Positions 45,676 to 54,941 are shown, counted from the first letter of the stretch. The stretch: DNA of 64,000 nucleotides from Rossellomorea aquimaris (GCF_020172085.1 NZ_JAIVAT010000005.1:275863-339862), one strand, 5' to 3'. Translations and numbers: made by a program. Notes: a model not told the origin generated them from the sequence alone.

Positions 45676-46074
45676 TTATCGTAATGAATTATAGATGGTT
45701 GAGAATCTGGTTGCATGTTCCTGTTCATCCGTCATGGCAATAAAAAGAGGCTTATACGCTTGTTGATTCGGAATCTCGAGGAGCATATCCCTGTAAAAGT
45801 CTGCCGCTTCCAGTTCATCCTTCAAGGCCCGAAGCACCCCCTCTTTAAAGGTGGTGAAACCCACTTTTTCTTTCTTATGCTCATAATACTCACCTGTTAA
45901 TAAATAATGAAGATATTGAAACATTTCATAGTGTTCTTTTTCATCCTTTTGGGCATGTTCGATAAACTCCACGTATAATGGATTATTGGTCCTCGCTTTT
46001 AACTCTTTATAGAAATAATAACCTGTCCATTCATCACTTATTGCCTTTTGCAAATCACGAATAAACGAATTCAT
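45676..46074 (-). CDS. ferritin-like (four-helix diiron) protein
   Basis: 132 residues. Diiron-type ligands appear in four helices: ISDEWTGYYFY, HAQKDEKEHYEMF, ALKDELEAADFY and MTDEQEHATRF. This resembles rubrerythrin/ferritin-like domain proteins. No rubredoxin-type cysteines. Iron or peroxide role is inferred. Start ATG 46074 after GGGAGGGACGGAG; the upstream extension to 46137 is not family-like. Confidence 0.82.
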   Translation of the reverse strand: MNSFIRDLQKAISDEWTGYYFYKELKARTNNPLYVEFIEHAQKDEKEHYEMFQYLHYLLTGEYYEHKKEKVGFTTFKEGVLRALKDELEAADFYRDMLLEIPNQQAYKPLFIAMTDEQEHATRFSTIYNSLR

Positions 46075-46200
46075 TCTCCGTCCCTCCCCTATCTCTTCAG
46101 TAAATTCTATTAGAGGAGACACGCATTTATGATACATTTCACAGCTGGTCCTACACAGGTGGGGTTAAAACGTTTACAATATGATTGGAGGTGATGCACG

Positions 46201-46410
46201 ATGATCCAACATTTTCAATATAAGAACATGTTTGACAATAAACAGCTGCCCGGCTGGACATTCTCCTTTTACTTCGGGGGGACGAAATTCACAGGGATTT
46301 ACCACAAAGACGGCAGAATCGAATGGACCGGTCACATTCCTGCAGATGATGTGGAAGAAACTCTTAAGAAACAGCTCCATGAACTAATGCTCTTCCATGT
46401 ATATGAGTGA
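46201..46410 (+). CDS. yheE: YheE-type small protein
   Basis: 69 residues, contains LPGWTFSFYFGGTKFTGIYH and ends LHELMLFHVYE. YheE/DUF5342 type, function unknown. Follows the yheC/yheD region as in B. subtilis. GGAGGTGAT precedes the ATG. Confidence 0.8.
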   Translation: MIQHFQYKNMFDNKQLPGWTFSFYFGGTKFTGIYHKDGRIEWTGHIPADDVEETLKKQLHELMLFHVYE

Positions 46411-46507
46411 TAAAGCTTACATAGTTCTTCTCTCACGAAAATTTCAGCATAACACGTGCATAACTTCAGCCTCCTTTCTAACACTATAGAAAGGAGGCTG
46501 GTATACC

Positions 46508-46696
46508 ATGAAAAGAGAAAATAAAAACGATCAATTCCTTCCAGACACGAATTATGAAGGAAGAGAAAAAGCATTCCTCGATGTGGACCGTTTCATCAAC
46601 GAAGGTATGTCCGGAGGTTCTGTCCATATGAGGGAAAACACGACAAACATCGAAGAAGCCATTGAAATCACAGATTACGAAGAACCGCCACAATAA
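46508..46696 (+). CDS. small acidic hydrophilic protein, unknown
   Basis: 62 residues, very hydrophilic, rich in E, D and N (FINEGMSGGSVHMRE, NIEEAIEITDYEEPPQ). No family recognised. Strong GAAAGGAGG site ten to twelve bases before the ATG and a following terminator support expression. Confidence 0.65.
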   Translation: MKRENKNDQFLPDTNYEGREKAFLDVDRFINEGMSGGSVHMRENTTNIEEAIEITDYEEPPQ

Positions 46697-46701
46697 AACA
46701 A

Positions 46702-46744
46702 AAAAGCTGCACATTGGGGATTTCTTCCCCAAAGGCAGCTTTTT
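46702..46744. terminator. bidirectional terminator
   Basis: AAAAAGCTGC...TTGGGG pairs with CCCCAA...GCAGCTTTTT, between the small acidic protein and the converging repressor. Confidence 0.88.
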
Positions 46745-46749
46745 ACCAT

Positions 46750-47019
46750 TTATCGGCTTCTGACAAGCATATTGACGGCTTCTTGAATCGCATCTTCCGC
46801 TTTCAAGCCCTCTTCTTCTGATTCGCGTATGCACGCTTCCAGGTTTTTCGCTACAATGAGTCCGATTGTACGGTCAACGGCAGTTCGAACGGCTGATAAT
46901 TGAGTCACAACATCCTTACAGTGCTTCTCATCCTCCATCATTTTCAATACTCCGCGAACCTGACCTTCAAGACGTTTCATTCGATTCGTAACTTCTTTAG
47001 TATATTCCATTCTGGACAC
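46750..47019 (-). CDS. CsoR/RcnR-family repressor, CstR-like
   Basis: 89 residues of the DUF156 fold, opening with EVTNRMKRLEGQVRGVLKMM. Cysteines are in EDEKHCKDVV (about C34) and NLEACI (about C63). In copper-sensing CsoR the second site is H-x3-C; here the histidine position is asparagine (AKNLEAC), as in the persulfide sensor CstR. This suggests a sulfur or persulfide signal rather than copper. No sulfur or copper genes are adjacent, so targets are unknown. ATG start, divergent from the PucR-type gene. Confidence 0.85.
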   Translation of the reverse strand: MSRMEYTKEVTNRMKRLEGQVRGVLKMMEDEKHCKDVVTQLSAVRTAVDRTIGLIVAKNLEACIRESEEEGLKAEDAIQEAVNMLVRSR

Positions 47020-47159
47020 CCCATAAGAATTTATTCATTCTATAATAGTATTAAAATAAGCGTATTTTTGCAATCATGCGCTCTTTGAATACTCGAACGA
47101 TTTCAGTACAATAGTCATTATAACCTTATTTACTATAATATTGAACAAAGAGGGATCAG

Positions 47160-48077
47160 ATGTTTACACATTTACGTAAAAAATACCCCGATGCCGTAAT
47201 CCAGCACCATTACCCGACAAACCTTGAATCCACGATGGTATGGTTTACAACTAAACATGAAGATGAATATATCGGAATTGACCAATCGGAACTATCCCAG
47301 GGAGAACTGGAATTATTAACATGCTTATTTAAACAAGTTGAACCCTCTCCTGTAAACGTGAATGATTCTCCAGCTTCTGTCGAGTGGTACAATTATTTGT
47401 TAGCAAATGGAGCTCCCCCCGTCACCAGTGGAGAAGAATTCCGCGTCATTCAGTTCAGTTTGAAGGAAGGTCAGAATCAGTTTCAACTGAAAGAAGCATT
47501 TCAGCATTTATTGCCACATGGGACAATCCTTATTTTTCTAGCTGATCGCATGGGCCTGCTCATCGAAGAGAATAACGAATGGACAATGGACGAAGAGCAA
47601 TTACAATCCATTTCCCATGTTATTGAATCGGATTTTTTCGTCAGCCCTTCTTTTTATATTGGGCAATTTCACGAATTGAATGCTCAATATCCTGCTTTCT
47701 TTACTCATGAGCGGGAGCTATTTTCTTTTTCCAAAACCATTCAGAAGCAGGAGTTTATCCAAACGGCTGTGACGATTCTGCCAGAATTCATCCTTCACCA
47801 CTTTCCTCAAAAATGGGAGGAGCATATGTTCAAAAAGGTGATAGACGTCTTTACTGAAGATCCGGAAATGATTCAAACCATCAAGGTCTTCCTTGAAAAC
47901 CAATCCAATATCAGTCAGACGGCCAAGAAGTTATTCCTGCATCGAAACAGCGTACAGTACCGCATTGATAAATTTATTGAAAAAACAAATATCGATATTA
48001 AACGTTTTCAAGGTGGCATTCTTGCCTATTTTGCCTGTTTAAGCTTCCAATCTGACAACCTGCCCAAAATGAATTAA
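47160..48077 (+). CDS. PucR/CdaR-type helix-turn-helix regulator (YxkF-like)
   Basis: 305 residues. The C-terminal HTH_30 domain (about 245-300) reads FLENQSNISQTAKKLFLHRNSVQYRIDKF; the N-terminal 230 residues are a likely ligand-sensing part without a named domain. It is followed in the same direction by msmX, as yxkF is in B. subtilis, so it may have a role in sugar uptake. ATG at 47160 after AGAGGGATCAG. Confidence 0.8.
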   Translation: MFTHLRKKYPDAVIQHHYPTNLESTMVWFTTKHEDEYIGIDQSELSQGELELLTCLFKQVEPSPVNVNDSPASVEWYNYLLANGAPPVTSGEEFRVIQFSLKEGQNQFQLKEAFQHLLPHGTILIFLADRMGLLIEENNEWTMDEEQLQSISHVIESDFFVSPSFYIGQFHELNAQYPAFFTHERELFSFSKTIQKQEFIQTAVTILPEFILHHFPQKWEEHMFKKVIDVFTEDPEMIQTIKVFLENQSNISQTAKKLFLHRNSVQYRIDKFIEKTNIDIKRFQGGILAYFACLSFQSDNLPKMN

Positions 48078-48138
48078 GTATCTTTGTGCAGGTTGACCAT
48101 ATCGATTTGAATCCGCTTTCTCTACAATGAATACATAG

Positions 48139-48153
48139 ATGAAAACGATTGCA
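48139..48153 (+). promoter_or_regulatory. CRE (CcpA site) upstream of msmX
   Basis: ATGAAAACGATTGCA matches WTGNAANCGNWNNCW at every constrained position. It lies 22 bases before the start codon and about 11 bases after a TACAAT -10-like box (48123-48128), a position that could act as a transcription roadblock. Confidence 0.75.
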
Positions 48154-48174
48154 AATCAAGGAGGAGAAACTATA

Positions 48175-49272
48175 ATGGCAGAATTAAAACTCGAACATAT
48201 CCACAAAATTTATGATAGTAAAGTAACGGCGGTTAATGACTTTAACCTCCACATTCAAGATAAAGAATTTATCGTATTCGTTGGACCTTCAGGCTGCGGG
48301 AAATCCACTACCCTTCGCATGATTGCGGGACTTGAAGAAATTTCAAAAGGCGATTTCTCCATTGATGGAAAACGTGTGAACGATGTAGCACCTAAAGATC
48401 GTGACATCGCCATGGTGTTCCAGAACTATGCCCTATACCCACATATGAGCGTATATGATAATATGGCTTTCGGCCTTAAATTACGCAAGTTCGACAAACA
48501 GGAAATCGACCGCCGGGTGCAGGAAGCGGCTAAGATTCTTGGTCTAGAAGCGTTACTTGACCGTAAACCTAAAGCATTATCTGGTGGTCAACGTCAGCGT
48601 GTGGCCCTTGGCCGTGCGATCGTACGTGATGCGAAAGTATTCTTGATGGATGAGCCATTGTCTAACCTTGATGCAAAGCTTCGTGTACAGATGCGTGCAG
48701 AAATTGCCAAGTTGCACCAACGTCTACAAACAACAACCATTTACGTAACACATGACCAGACAGAAGCGATGACAATGGCTACACGGATTGTTGTCATGAA
48801 AGATGGAGTCATCCAGCAAGTCGGTTCCCCTAAAGAAGTTTACGATAAGCCTGAGAATGTCTTCGTAGGAGGATTCATTGGATCACCTGCCATGAACTTC
48901 TTCCACGGATCACTTGAGGATGGAAAGTTCGTTATCGGAAAGACGGAAGTTTCTGTACCTGAAGGAAAAATGAAGGTCCTTCGCGAACAAGGACATGTGG
49001 GCAAGAGTATCATTCTCGGTGTGCGTCCTGAAGATATCCATGATGAGCCACTCTTCTTAGATACTGCTGAAGGTGCGAAAATCACAGCAAAAATTGAAGT
49101 TTCTGAATTGACGGGTGCTGAAACGATGCTATACTCGCAATTTGAAGGACAGGAGTTTGTAGCCCGCGTCGATTCCCGCACAGACATTTCTGCCGGTCAG
49201 ACGATTGAACTGGCATTCGATATGAATAAAGCACATTTCTTTGATTCAGAATCTGAGTCTAGAATTCGTTAA
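48175..49272 (+). CDS. msmX: multi-sugar ABC transporter ATPase MsmX
   Basis: 365 residues, shared ATPase that energises several oligosaccharide importers. Walker A GPSGCGKST, signature LSGGQRQR, Walker B VFLMDEPLSNLD, H-loop VTHDQ, and a C-terminal MalK-type regulatory (TOBE) domain from about residue 240 (LGVRPEDIHDE). Start ATG 48175 after AAGGAGGAG; the in-frame ATG at 48139 is in the CRE. No permease genes nearby, as usual for MsmX. Confidence 0.95.
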   Translation: MAELKLEHIHKIYDSKVTAVNDFNLHIQDKEFIVFVGPSGCGKSTTLRMIAGLEEISKGDFSIDGKRVNDVAPKDRDIAMVFQNYALYPHMSVYDNMAFGLKLRKFDKQEIDRRVQEAAKILGLEALLDRKPKALSGGQRQRVALGRAIVRDAKVFLMDEPLSNLDAKLRVQMRAEIAKLHQRLQTTTIYVTHDQTEAMTMATRIVVMKDGVIQQVGSPKEVYDKPENVFVGGFIGSPAMNFFHGSLEDGKFVIGKTEVSVPEGKMKVLREQGHVGKSIILGVRPEDIHDEPLFLDTAEGAKITAKIEVSELTGAETMLYSQFEGQEFVARVDSRTDISAGQTIELAFDMNKAHFFDSESESRIR

Positions 49273-49280
49273 AGATAAGA

Positions 49281-49320
49281 AAATGGCGCAGCCTTAAAAA
49301 AGGGCTGCGCCATTTTATGT
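49281..49320. terminator. bidirectional terminator
   Basis: AAAATGGCGCAGCC pairs with GGCTGCGCCATTTT, between msmX and the converging Zn-ribbon gene. Confidence 0.9.
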
Positions 49321-49571
49321 TAAAATTCCGTCAAATCTATACTCTTTCCCTCTTCATCTCCACATCGGATACATGTAAAAAGATGTAGGCAAGTATCAGA
49401 GCAGCTGCTATTCGGAATACCGTCGGCTAATTGTACATGTTGTATATCCATATACGCACTGTACTCATCGTAAAAATCATAATATCTTCCTTGATCGGTT
49501 GTGGAGTCCCCGCATTTCTTACAGAGTCCCCTATATTCAACGATCCCGTTACATAATGCGCAAGCTTTCAT
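49320..49571 (-). CDS. small cysteine-rich (Zn-ribbon-like) protein
   Basis: 83 residues with two CxxC pairs (CALC and CKKC) near the N-terminus and a further SCSDTC ... CIRC set near the C-terminus, so one or two zinc sites are likely. No family name recognised; function unknown. ATG at 49571. Confidence 0.7.
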   Translation of the reverse strand: MKACALCNGIVEYRGLCKKCGDSTTDQGRYYDFYDEYSAYMDIQHVQLADGIPNSSCSDTCLHLFTCIRCGDEEGKSIDLTEF

Positions 49572-49690
49572 GCTGTGTCACCATACTTTCAATCTTATTC
49601 ATTGTATAGTGTTATCCTTATTACATTTCTGATGAATTATGTAGAAATCTTGCAGGGATTTTACAGGAATAAATTCCCTGTCATCGTGTT

Positions 49691-49719
49691 GAATATTATT
49701 CTCCAGAAAATCCATAATA
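49691..49719 (+). promoter_or_regulatory. sigma-G promoter of the SASP gene
   Basis: GAATA (49691-49695), 17-base spacer, CATAATA (49713-49719), a good match to the forespore consensus GNATR-N17/18-CATNNTA. Transcription should start near 49726, giving a leader of about 140 nt. Confidence 0.75.
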
Positions 49720-49762
49720 CCTAGTAACAAGGCAGCCACAAGCCTTCTCCCATCCTACTCGC

Positions 49763-49831
49763 TGGGTTACGCCATAAATAGATGGCCGCTCATGGAATAG
49801 CGGGCTGGTGCAATTCCAGCTGACCCAACCA
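49763..49831 (+). ncRNA. tRNA-like cloverleaf with encoded ACCA in the SASP leader
   Basis: Stems: acceptor TGGGTTA/TGACCCA (7 pairs incl. one wobble), D-like GCCA/TGGC, anticodon-like CGCT/AGCG (8-base loop CATGGAAT), T-like GCTGG/CCAGC with 7-base loop TGCAATT, then ACCA. Total 69 nt. It lacks the D-loop GG pair and has G at the T-loop position normally pseudouridine, so it is not a standard tRNA. Upstream a hairpin AAGGC/GCCTT (49729-49746) sits near the predicted 5' end. Confidence 0.5.
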
Positions 49832-49866
49832 AAAAAATCTTATACATTTTAAGGAGATGACAGATT

Positions 49867-50085
49867 ATGCAACAGCAACAATCTCGCAGCAATTCATCTA
49901 ACCAACTAGTAGCTCCAGGAGCTCAACAAGCAATCGACCAAATGAAGTACGAAATCGCTTCTGAATTTGGCGTACAATTAGGACCAGATGCAACAGCTCG
50001 TGCTAACGGTTCTGTAGGTGGAGAAATCACGAAACGCCTTGTTCAAATGGCTGAACAACAAATCGGCGGCGGGTACCAAAAATAA
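49867..50085 (+). CDS. alpha/beta-type small acid-soluble spore protein
   Basis: 72 residues of the alpha/beta SASP family. Conserved blocks are [23 protein letters not shown] with the germination-protease cleavage site (K-Y-E-I-A) and [21 protein letters not shown]. It coats and protects DNA in the dormant spore. AAGGAGATG ribosome site; transcription likely by sigma-G. Monocistronic, with a terminator at 50112-50143. Confidence 0.95.
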   Translation: MQQQQSRSNSSNQLVAPGAQQAIDQMKYEIASEFGVQLGPDATARANGSVGGEITKRLVQMAEQQIGGGYQK

Positions 50086-50111
50086 TTAGCAATTTCATAT
50101 GACTGGATCAA

Positions 50112-50143
50112 GCCCTCGGTCAAATGACCGGGGGCTTTAATAG
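50112..50143. terminator. terminator between the SASP gene and fumC
   Basis: AAGCCCTCGGTCA and TGACCGGGGGCTT pair around a short loop and are followed by TAATAG. Confidence 0.8.
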
Positions 50144-50158
50144 TGTTGAATCGATCTG

Positions 50159-51544
50159 TCATTTAGGATTGACCATGCTCGCTGGATCGATCCATTTATC
50201 ATACTGTTCCTCTGTCAGGTATCCAGACTCGATTGCAGCTTCTTTTAATGTGGAACCCGTTTGATGGGCCTTCTTGGCAATTTCGGCTGCCTTTTCATAT
50301 CCGATATGCGGGTTTAATGCCGTCACGAGCATGAGGGACCTTTGCACAAAGTCCTCAATGACTTCTGTATTGGCTTCTAATCCTTTCACACATTTATCGT
50401 TGAAGGATTTCACACCATCCGTCAGAAGGCGTACGGATTGCAGGAAGTTATAAATGATGACCGGCTTAAACACATTCAATTCGAAATTTCCTTGACTGGC
50501 GGCAAATCCGATGGCAGCATCATTTCCGAAGATCTGGGTTGCGACCATCGTCACCGCCTCACTTTGTGTCGGATTCACTTTCCCCGGCATGATGGAGCTT
50601 CCCGGTTCATTAGCAGGAATCGTCAATTCCCCAATGCCACTTCGGGGACCGCTCGAAAGCCATCTGACATCGTTGGCGATTTTCATTAAATCTGCAGCCA
50701 ATGCTTTCACAGCACCATGTACATACACGATTTCATCATGGGATGTCAGGGCGTGAAACTTATTATCGGATGAAACAAACTTGATCCCTGTCTGCGCTTC
50801 GAGTTGTTGTGCCACCTTATCACCGAATGTCGGATCTGCATTGATACCTGTCCCCACGGCTGTTCCTCCAATGGCGAGATTGACAAGTCTCTGTAGGCTT
50901 TCTCTCATCATACTATAGGACTTTTCCATCATGGACCGCCACCCGCTGATTTCCTGTCCAAGCGTTAACGGAGTAGCATCCTGTAAATGAGTACGGCCTA
51001 TTTTAATGATATCCTGGAACTGTTTTTCTTTTTCTGTCAGGGTTCCGATAAACTCCTGGACAACAGGAAACAGCTTTGCTTCAATTTGTTGAAAAGCGGC
51101 AATATGCATGGCCGTCGGAAACGTATCATTGGAACTTTGGGACATATTCACATCATCATTGGGGTGGACCTTTTCCTCCGAACCCCCCTCAGCAAGGATT
51201 TCATTGGCACGATAAGCCACCACTTCATTGACGTTCATATTGGATTGAGTACCGCTCCCCGTTTGCCAAACGACCAGGGGGAAATGGGCATCCCAAGTTC
51301 CTTCAAGGACTTCATCGCAAGCTTGACCTATAGCCTTCATCTTCTCTTCCGACAGCTTCCCAAGTGAATGATTGACTACCGCCGCCGCTTTTTTAAGCTG
51401 AGCAAAGGCATATGTAACCTCAATGGGCATTTTCTCCGTACCAATCTGGAAATTTTCTTTACTCCGCTGCGTCTGGGCACCCCAGTATTTCTCTTTCGGC
51501 ACCTTCATTTCTCCTATTGTATCGCGTTCTATACGATATTCCAT
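50159..51544 (-). CDS. fumC: class II fumarate hydratase
   Basis: 461 residues; converts fumarate and malate in the TCA cycle. Begins [16 protein letters not shown] as B. subtilis CitG/FumC. Signature [13 protein letters not shown] and the catalytic-site segments [11 protein letters not shown] and [11 protein letters not shown] are intact. Start ATG 51544 with GGGAGGAATGAGA; the longer frame to 51571 is less likely. Confidence 0.96.
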   Translation of the reverse strand: MEYRIERDTIGEMKVPKEKYWGAQTQRSKENFQIGTEKMPIEVTYAFAQLKKAAAVVNHSLGKLSEEKMKAIGQACDEVLEGTWDAHFPLVVWQTGSGTQSNMNVNEVVAYRANEILAEGGSEEKVHPNDDVNMSQSSNDTFPTAMHIAAFQQIEAKLFPVVQEFIGTLTEKEKQFQDIIKIGRTHLQDATPLTLGQEISGWRSMMEKSYSMMRESLQRLVNLAIGGTAVGTGINADPTFGDKVAQQLEAQTGIKFVSSDNKFHALTSHDEIVYVHGAVKALAADLMKIANDVRWLSSGPRSGIGELTIPANEPGSSIMPGKVNPTQSEAVTMVATQIFGNDAAIGFAASQGNFELNVFKPVIIYNFLQSVRLLTDGVKSFNDKCVKGLEANTEVIEDFVQRSLMLVTALNPHIGYEKAAEIAKKAHQTGSTLKEAAIESGYLTEEQYDKWIDPASMVNPK

Positions 51545-51683
51545 TCTCATTCCTCCCTGTTTAACATTCATCTACTTCCATATTTCCACTAAATCGTTCC
51601 ATCTAACCTTATTCTGAAAAGTTTATTAGGGACTTCTTGATTTATTCAAAAAATTTCGGAGGGAATGAAGGTATGTTATGATG

Positions 51684-51780
51684 GTTTGATGCCAGTTGGG
51701 GTCAAACTTGTGCCACTTGAGGGGGAACTTGTGCCACTTTGGACAAAACTTGTGCCACTTCCACACTAACTCGTGCCAAA
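51684..51780 (+). repeat. phased micro-repeat array C (core AACTTGTGCCACTT)
   Basis: Full cores start at 51705, 51726, 51747 and 51768, with a degenerate one aligned to 51684, so spacing is exactly 21 each time. Variable 7-base spacers. It sits about 28 bases downstream of the terminator of the cystine-type ABC operon and upstream of fumC. Confidence 0.85.
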
Positions 51781-51805
51781 CTATTCTAGCCTTCCCTTCA
51801 AATGC

Positions 51806-51846
51806 AAAAAAAGATGGATAAGCATCCTACTTATCCATCTTTTTTC
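51806..51846 (-). terminator. terminator after the cystine-type ABC operon
   Basis: AAGATGGATAAG and CTTATCCATCTT pair with A5 and T5 flanks. Confidence 0.9.
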
Positions 51847-51849
51847 ATT

Positions 51850-52584
51850 CTATTGTATTAAGTTCAGGAATTGTTTTGTACGTTCATTCTTCGGGTTCTC
51901 GAATACTTCGACTGGAGAACCTTCTTCGACAATATAGCCGCCATCCATGAAGAAGACCTTATCGGCAGCTTCTTTCGCGAATCTCATTTCGTGAGTCACC
52001 ACGACCATGGTCATTCCTTCTTCGGCAAGGTCTTTCATCACCTTGAGGACCTCCCCTACCAATTCAGGATCCAGGGCAGAAGTCGGTTCATCAAAGAGCA
52101 TCACTTCCGGCTCGATCGCAAGTGCCCTTGCGATTCCCACCCTTTGCTGCTGTCCTCCTGAGAGTTGGAAAGGATAGTAGTCCACTTTGTCACCAAGTCC
52201 CACTTTTTTAAGTAACCTGATGGCTTTTTCCCTTGTTTCTGCCTTATTTCGTTTTTGGACGACTGTAGGTCCTTCCATAACATTTTCCAGAGCTGTCATG
52301 TGGGGAAACAAGTTATAATTCTGGAATACCATTCCCGTTTTTCTTCTTAGTTTAATCAGCTCCTGCTTTGACACTTTCTTATTGAAATCCACGGTTGTCC
52401 CCTCTATGGAAACAGTACCGTCATTAGGGATCTCAAGAGCATTCAAGCAACGGAGCAACGTCGTCTTCCCTGAACCAGATGGGCCAATCAGAACAATGAC
52501 CTGTCCTTTATCGACCTCTATATTCATTCCCTTCAATACTTCTAACTGATCAAAACGTTTGGTTAATCCTTTGATGGAAATCAT
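51850..52584 (-). CDS. tcyC: polar amino acid (cystine-type) ABC importer ATPase
   Basis: 244 residues with Walker [10 protein letters not shown], signature LSGGQQQR, Walker [13 protein letters not shown] and H-loop VTHEM. Closest in layout to TcyC of B. subtilis. Start ATG 52584 after AAAGGAGATTGAAT; the TTG at 52590 is in the site. Third gene of the tcyA-tcyB-tcyC-like operon. Confidence 0.87.
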   Translation of the reverse strand: MISIKGLTKRFDQLEVLKGMNIEVDKGQVIVLIGPSGSGKTTLLRCLNALEIPNDGTVSIEGTTVDFNKKVSKQELIKLRRKTGMVFQNYNLFPHMTALENVMEGPTVVQKRNKAETREKAIRLLKKVGLGDKVDYYPFQLSGGQQQRVGIARALAIEPEVMLFDEPTSALDPELVGEVLKVMKDLAEEGMTMVVVTHEMRFAKEAADKVFFMDGGYIVEEGSPVEVFENPKNERTKQFLNLIQ

Positions 52585-52602
52585 ATTCAATCTCCTTTAC
52601 TA

Positions 52603-53298
52603 TTACTTGGCAATATACCGATCCAGACGGTTCTCGATGCGACCTTGTATGATGGATAAAATAAAGCAGATGATCCAGTAAAGCAGCGCTGCTTCCATGT
52701 ACATGAGAAGGAACTCATAGTTCGTTGCAGCGATTTCCTGGGCTTTTCTGAACATTTCCGTCACAAGAATCAAGGAAGCAAGTGATGTATCCTTTACAAG
52801 GCTGATAAAGGAGTTAGATAATGGCGGAATGGATACCCGTGTCGCTTGAGGCAGGATGATTCTCTTTAATGCCTGAGAATACGTCATGCCGATCGAATAT
52901 CCAGCTTCCCATTGTCCTTTCGGGATCGACTGAATCGCGGCACGAACGATTTCTGAAGAATACGCACCTTTATTCAATGTGAAAGCGATGATGGCAGAAG
53001 GGAACGGATCGAACTTGATCCCCAGAGTAGGCAACCCGTAGAAAATGATAAATAACTGGACAAGTAAAGGGGTCCCTCTTATCGCAGACACATAAAATCG
53101 GGCAATCCCCCGTAAGATTGATATATTTGACAGACGGGCAAGAGCAGTCAGAACAGCCAGGATCATCCCTAAAGCAAATGAAATGAGCGTTAGAGGTATA
53201 GAATAATACAAAGCCCCCTCTAACATAGGAAGCAGGGAGCTTTGTAAAATATCAATCATTGCTTGAGGATCCTGGTAAATGCTACTTAGGAGATACAT
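52603..53298 (-). CDS. tcyB: polar amino acid (cystine-type) ABC importer permease
   Basis: 231 residues with five or so membrane segments and the permease EAA loop [22 protein letters not shown]. The start overlaps the preceding gene by 17 bases. Partner of the binding protein and ATPase next to it. Confidence 0.87.
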   Translation of the reverse strand: MYLLSSIYQDPQAMIDILQSSLLPMLEGALYYSIPLTLISFALGMILAVLTALARLSNISILRGIARFYVSAIRGTPLLVQLFIIFYGLPTLGIKFDPFPSAIIAFTLNKGAYSSEIVRAAIQSIPKGQWEAGYSIGMTYSQALKRIILPQATRVSIPPLSNSFISLVKDTSLASLILVTEMFRKAQEIAATNYEFLLMYMEAALLYWIICFILSIIQGRIENRLDRYIAK

Positions 53299-54103
53299 CT
53301 TCTCCGAACCACTTATCAGAGATTTCTTTGTACGTACCGTCTTCCATCATTTCCTCTAACGCTTTATTTACTTCTTCCACCAATTTGTCGTTCCCCTTAC
53401 GGAACATCAGGCCACTCTGACCTGCATCTTCAGCTTCAGCCGCAATCTTGATGTTTGCGTTTGGCTGTTTCTTTAAATAATCAAGAATCGAAATCTTATC
53501 GTTGACTGTCACATCCACTCTGCCTTGTTCCAGAAGTTGTATGGACTGAGCTAGACCTTCCACGCCTTGGATTTTCGCTCCGTTCTTCTCAGCGATGTCA
53601 CGGTAGTTACTTGTCAGGGACTGTGCAGAAGTTAATCCCTTGATGTCTTCGAACGAAGTAACATCCTTGTTATCCTTGGACACAACGACTACAGCACTTG
53701 ATTCAATATATGGTTTAGAGAAATCATATTTCTTCTCGCGATCTTCGCGGATCCCCACTTGGTTGGCGATCATATCAAAACGCTTGGAGTTCAATCCTTC
53801 AAACATTGCATCCCACTGAGTTTCCTGGAATTTCGCTTCAACACCTAAACGTTTTGCTACTTCACGGGCGATTTCCACATCAAATCCTGTTAGTTTCCCA
53901 GCTTCATCATGGAACGTGAATGGAGGATATGTACCTTCCGTCCCTACTAGTAATTCGCCATCTTCTTTCACTTTATCGTAAAGAGATGTTTTTTCATCTT
54001 TCGAATCTCCATTAGATTCTTCTTTATCTTTAGATTGACCACATGCAGCTAATACCATAGATAAGGTGATTAGCATAATGATGGATAATTTCCACTTTTT
54101 CAT
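53282..54103 (-). CDS. tcyA: cystine-type substrate-binding lipoprotein
   Basis: 273 residues. Lipoprotein signal with LAAC lipobox (Cys at about residue 21), then a periplasmic-binding-protein fold family 3 starting [17 protein letters not shown], with [28 protein letters not shown]. This string of motifs resembles B. subtilis TcyA, a cystine binder. First gene of the operon. No S-box leader was seen upstream; CymR control would need testing. Confidence 0.87.
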   Translation of the reverse strand: MKKWKLSIIMLITLSMVLAACGQSKDKEESNGDSKDEKTSLYDKVKEDGELLVGTEGTYPPFTFHDEAGKLTGFDVEIAREVAKRLGVEAKFQETQWDAMFEGLNSKRFDMIANQVGIREDREKKYDFSKPYIESSAVVVVSKDNKDVTSFEDIKGLTSAQSLTSNYRDIAEKNGAKIQGVEGLAQSIQLLEQGRVDVTVNDKISILDYLKKQPNANIKIAAEAEDAGQSGLMFRKGNDKLVEEVNKALEEMMEDGTYKEISDKWFGEDVSPK

Positions 54104-54303
54104 CGTAAAACCCCCACTATTCTTATCGGATTTAATTTGTTACGATTGTCATCATAAAACGATACAGGAAATAAGTCAACATAAATGTTTTAATTCGAGA
54201 ATTTTTCTTGTATACATTCTAGTATGCATCCCTGAATACACAATCATGTAAAAAACGATTGGTATGAGATACACTATTTTATATAAAGAAGGGGGAAGTC
54301 AAA

Positions 54304-54912
54304 ATGAAGGTTGCCTTATTTGGAAGTACGGGCAGGGTTGGTTCAGTCGTCTTACAACAGGCCATGCCAGAGTATGAAGTCAATTGTTTAGTTCGGAGAA
54401 GTAGTGAAAGTGTTTCTTCCGGCAAGGAGATGATTGGTGATGTCCTGAACGAAGAAGACGTGATGAAGACCATTGAGGGAACTAAGGCAGTGATCAGCTG
54501 CCTGAATACAGATAAAAATGATGTCCTCTCAAGAAGTATGCCCATCATATTGCAAGCCATGAGAGAACATAGAGTGAAACGAATCATCACATGTGGTACG
54601 GCAGGGATCTTACAGGCACGGAAGGATGCAAGTCTATACCGCTTTCAGTCTAGTGAAACGAAAAGAAGAAGTACAATAGCTGCAGAAGACCACTTAAGGG
54701 CCTTTTTCATGCTACAGGCATCTGAAATGGACTGGACCGTTGTATGCCCTACCTATTTACCAGACGGAGAGAGAGTGGGGAATTACAGGACGGAAAGAGA
54801 TGTTCTCCCTGAAGGAGGAAAAAGCATTTCCATGTATGACACCGGGGATTTTATTTTCAAACAACTTGAAGACGACACCTATCTCAGGAGCCGGGTTGGT
54901 ATTTGTTATTAA
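54304..54912 (+). CDS. NAD(P)-binding Rossmann (SDR/NmrA-like) protein
   Basis: 202 residues, N-terminal nucleotide motif GSTGRVGSVV, then VRRSSE, AVISCLNT and a C-terminal YDTGDFIF segment. Similar to NAD(P)-dependent epimerase/reductase-like proteins of unknown substrate. GAAGGGGGAAGTCAAA precedes ATG. Monocistronic. Confidence 0.83.
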   Translation: MKVALFGSTGRVGSVVLQQAMPEYEVNCLVRRSSESVSSGKEMIGDVLNEEDVMKTIEGTKAVISCLNTDKNDVLSRSMPIILQAMREHRVKRIITCGTAGILQARKDASLYRFQSSETKRRSTIAAEDHLRAFFMLQASEMDWTVVCPTYLPDGERVGNYRTERDVLPEGGKSISMYDTGDFIFKQLEDDTYLRSRVGICY

Positions 54913-54941
54913 ATGAGGAGCTGGGACAAAAGCCTTTCAAC

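Noticed and set aside
46484..46834. 116-codon frame on the minus strand opposite the small acidic protein
   Set aside because: It overlaps two better-supported genes and a terminator; its sequence looks like an antisense shadow.
49763..49831. Standard tRNA gene
   Set aside because: No GG in the D-loop, eight-base anticodon loop and non-canonical T-loop; kept as tRNA-like only.
54104..54303. SAM (S-box) or T-box leader before the cystine-type operon
   Set aside because: None of the conserved riboswitch or T-box blocks could be found on the minus strand.
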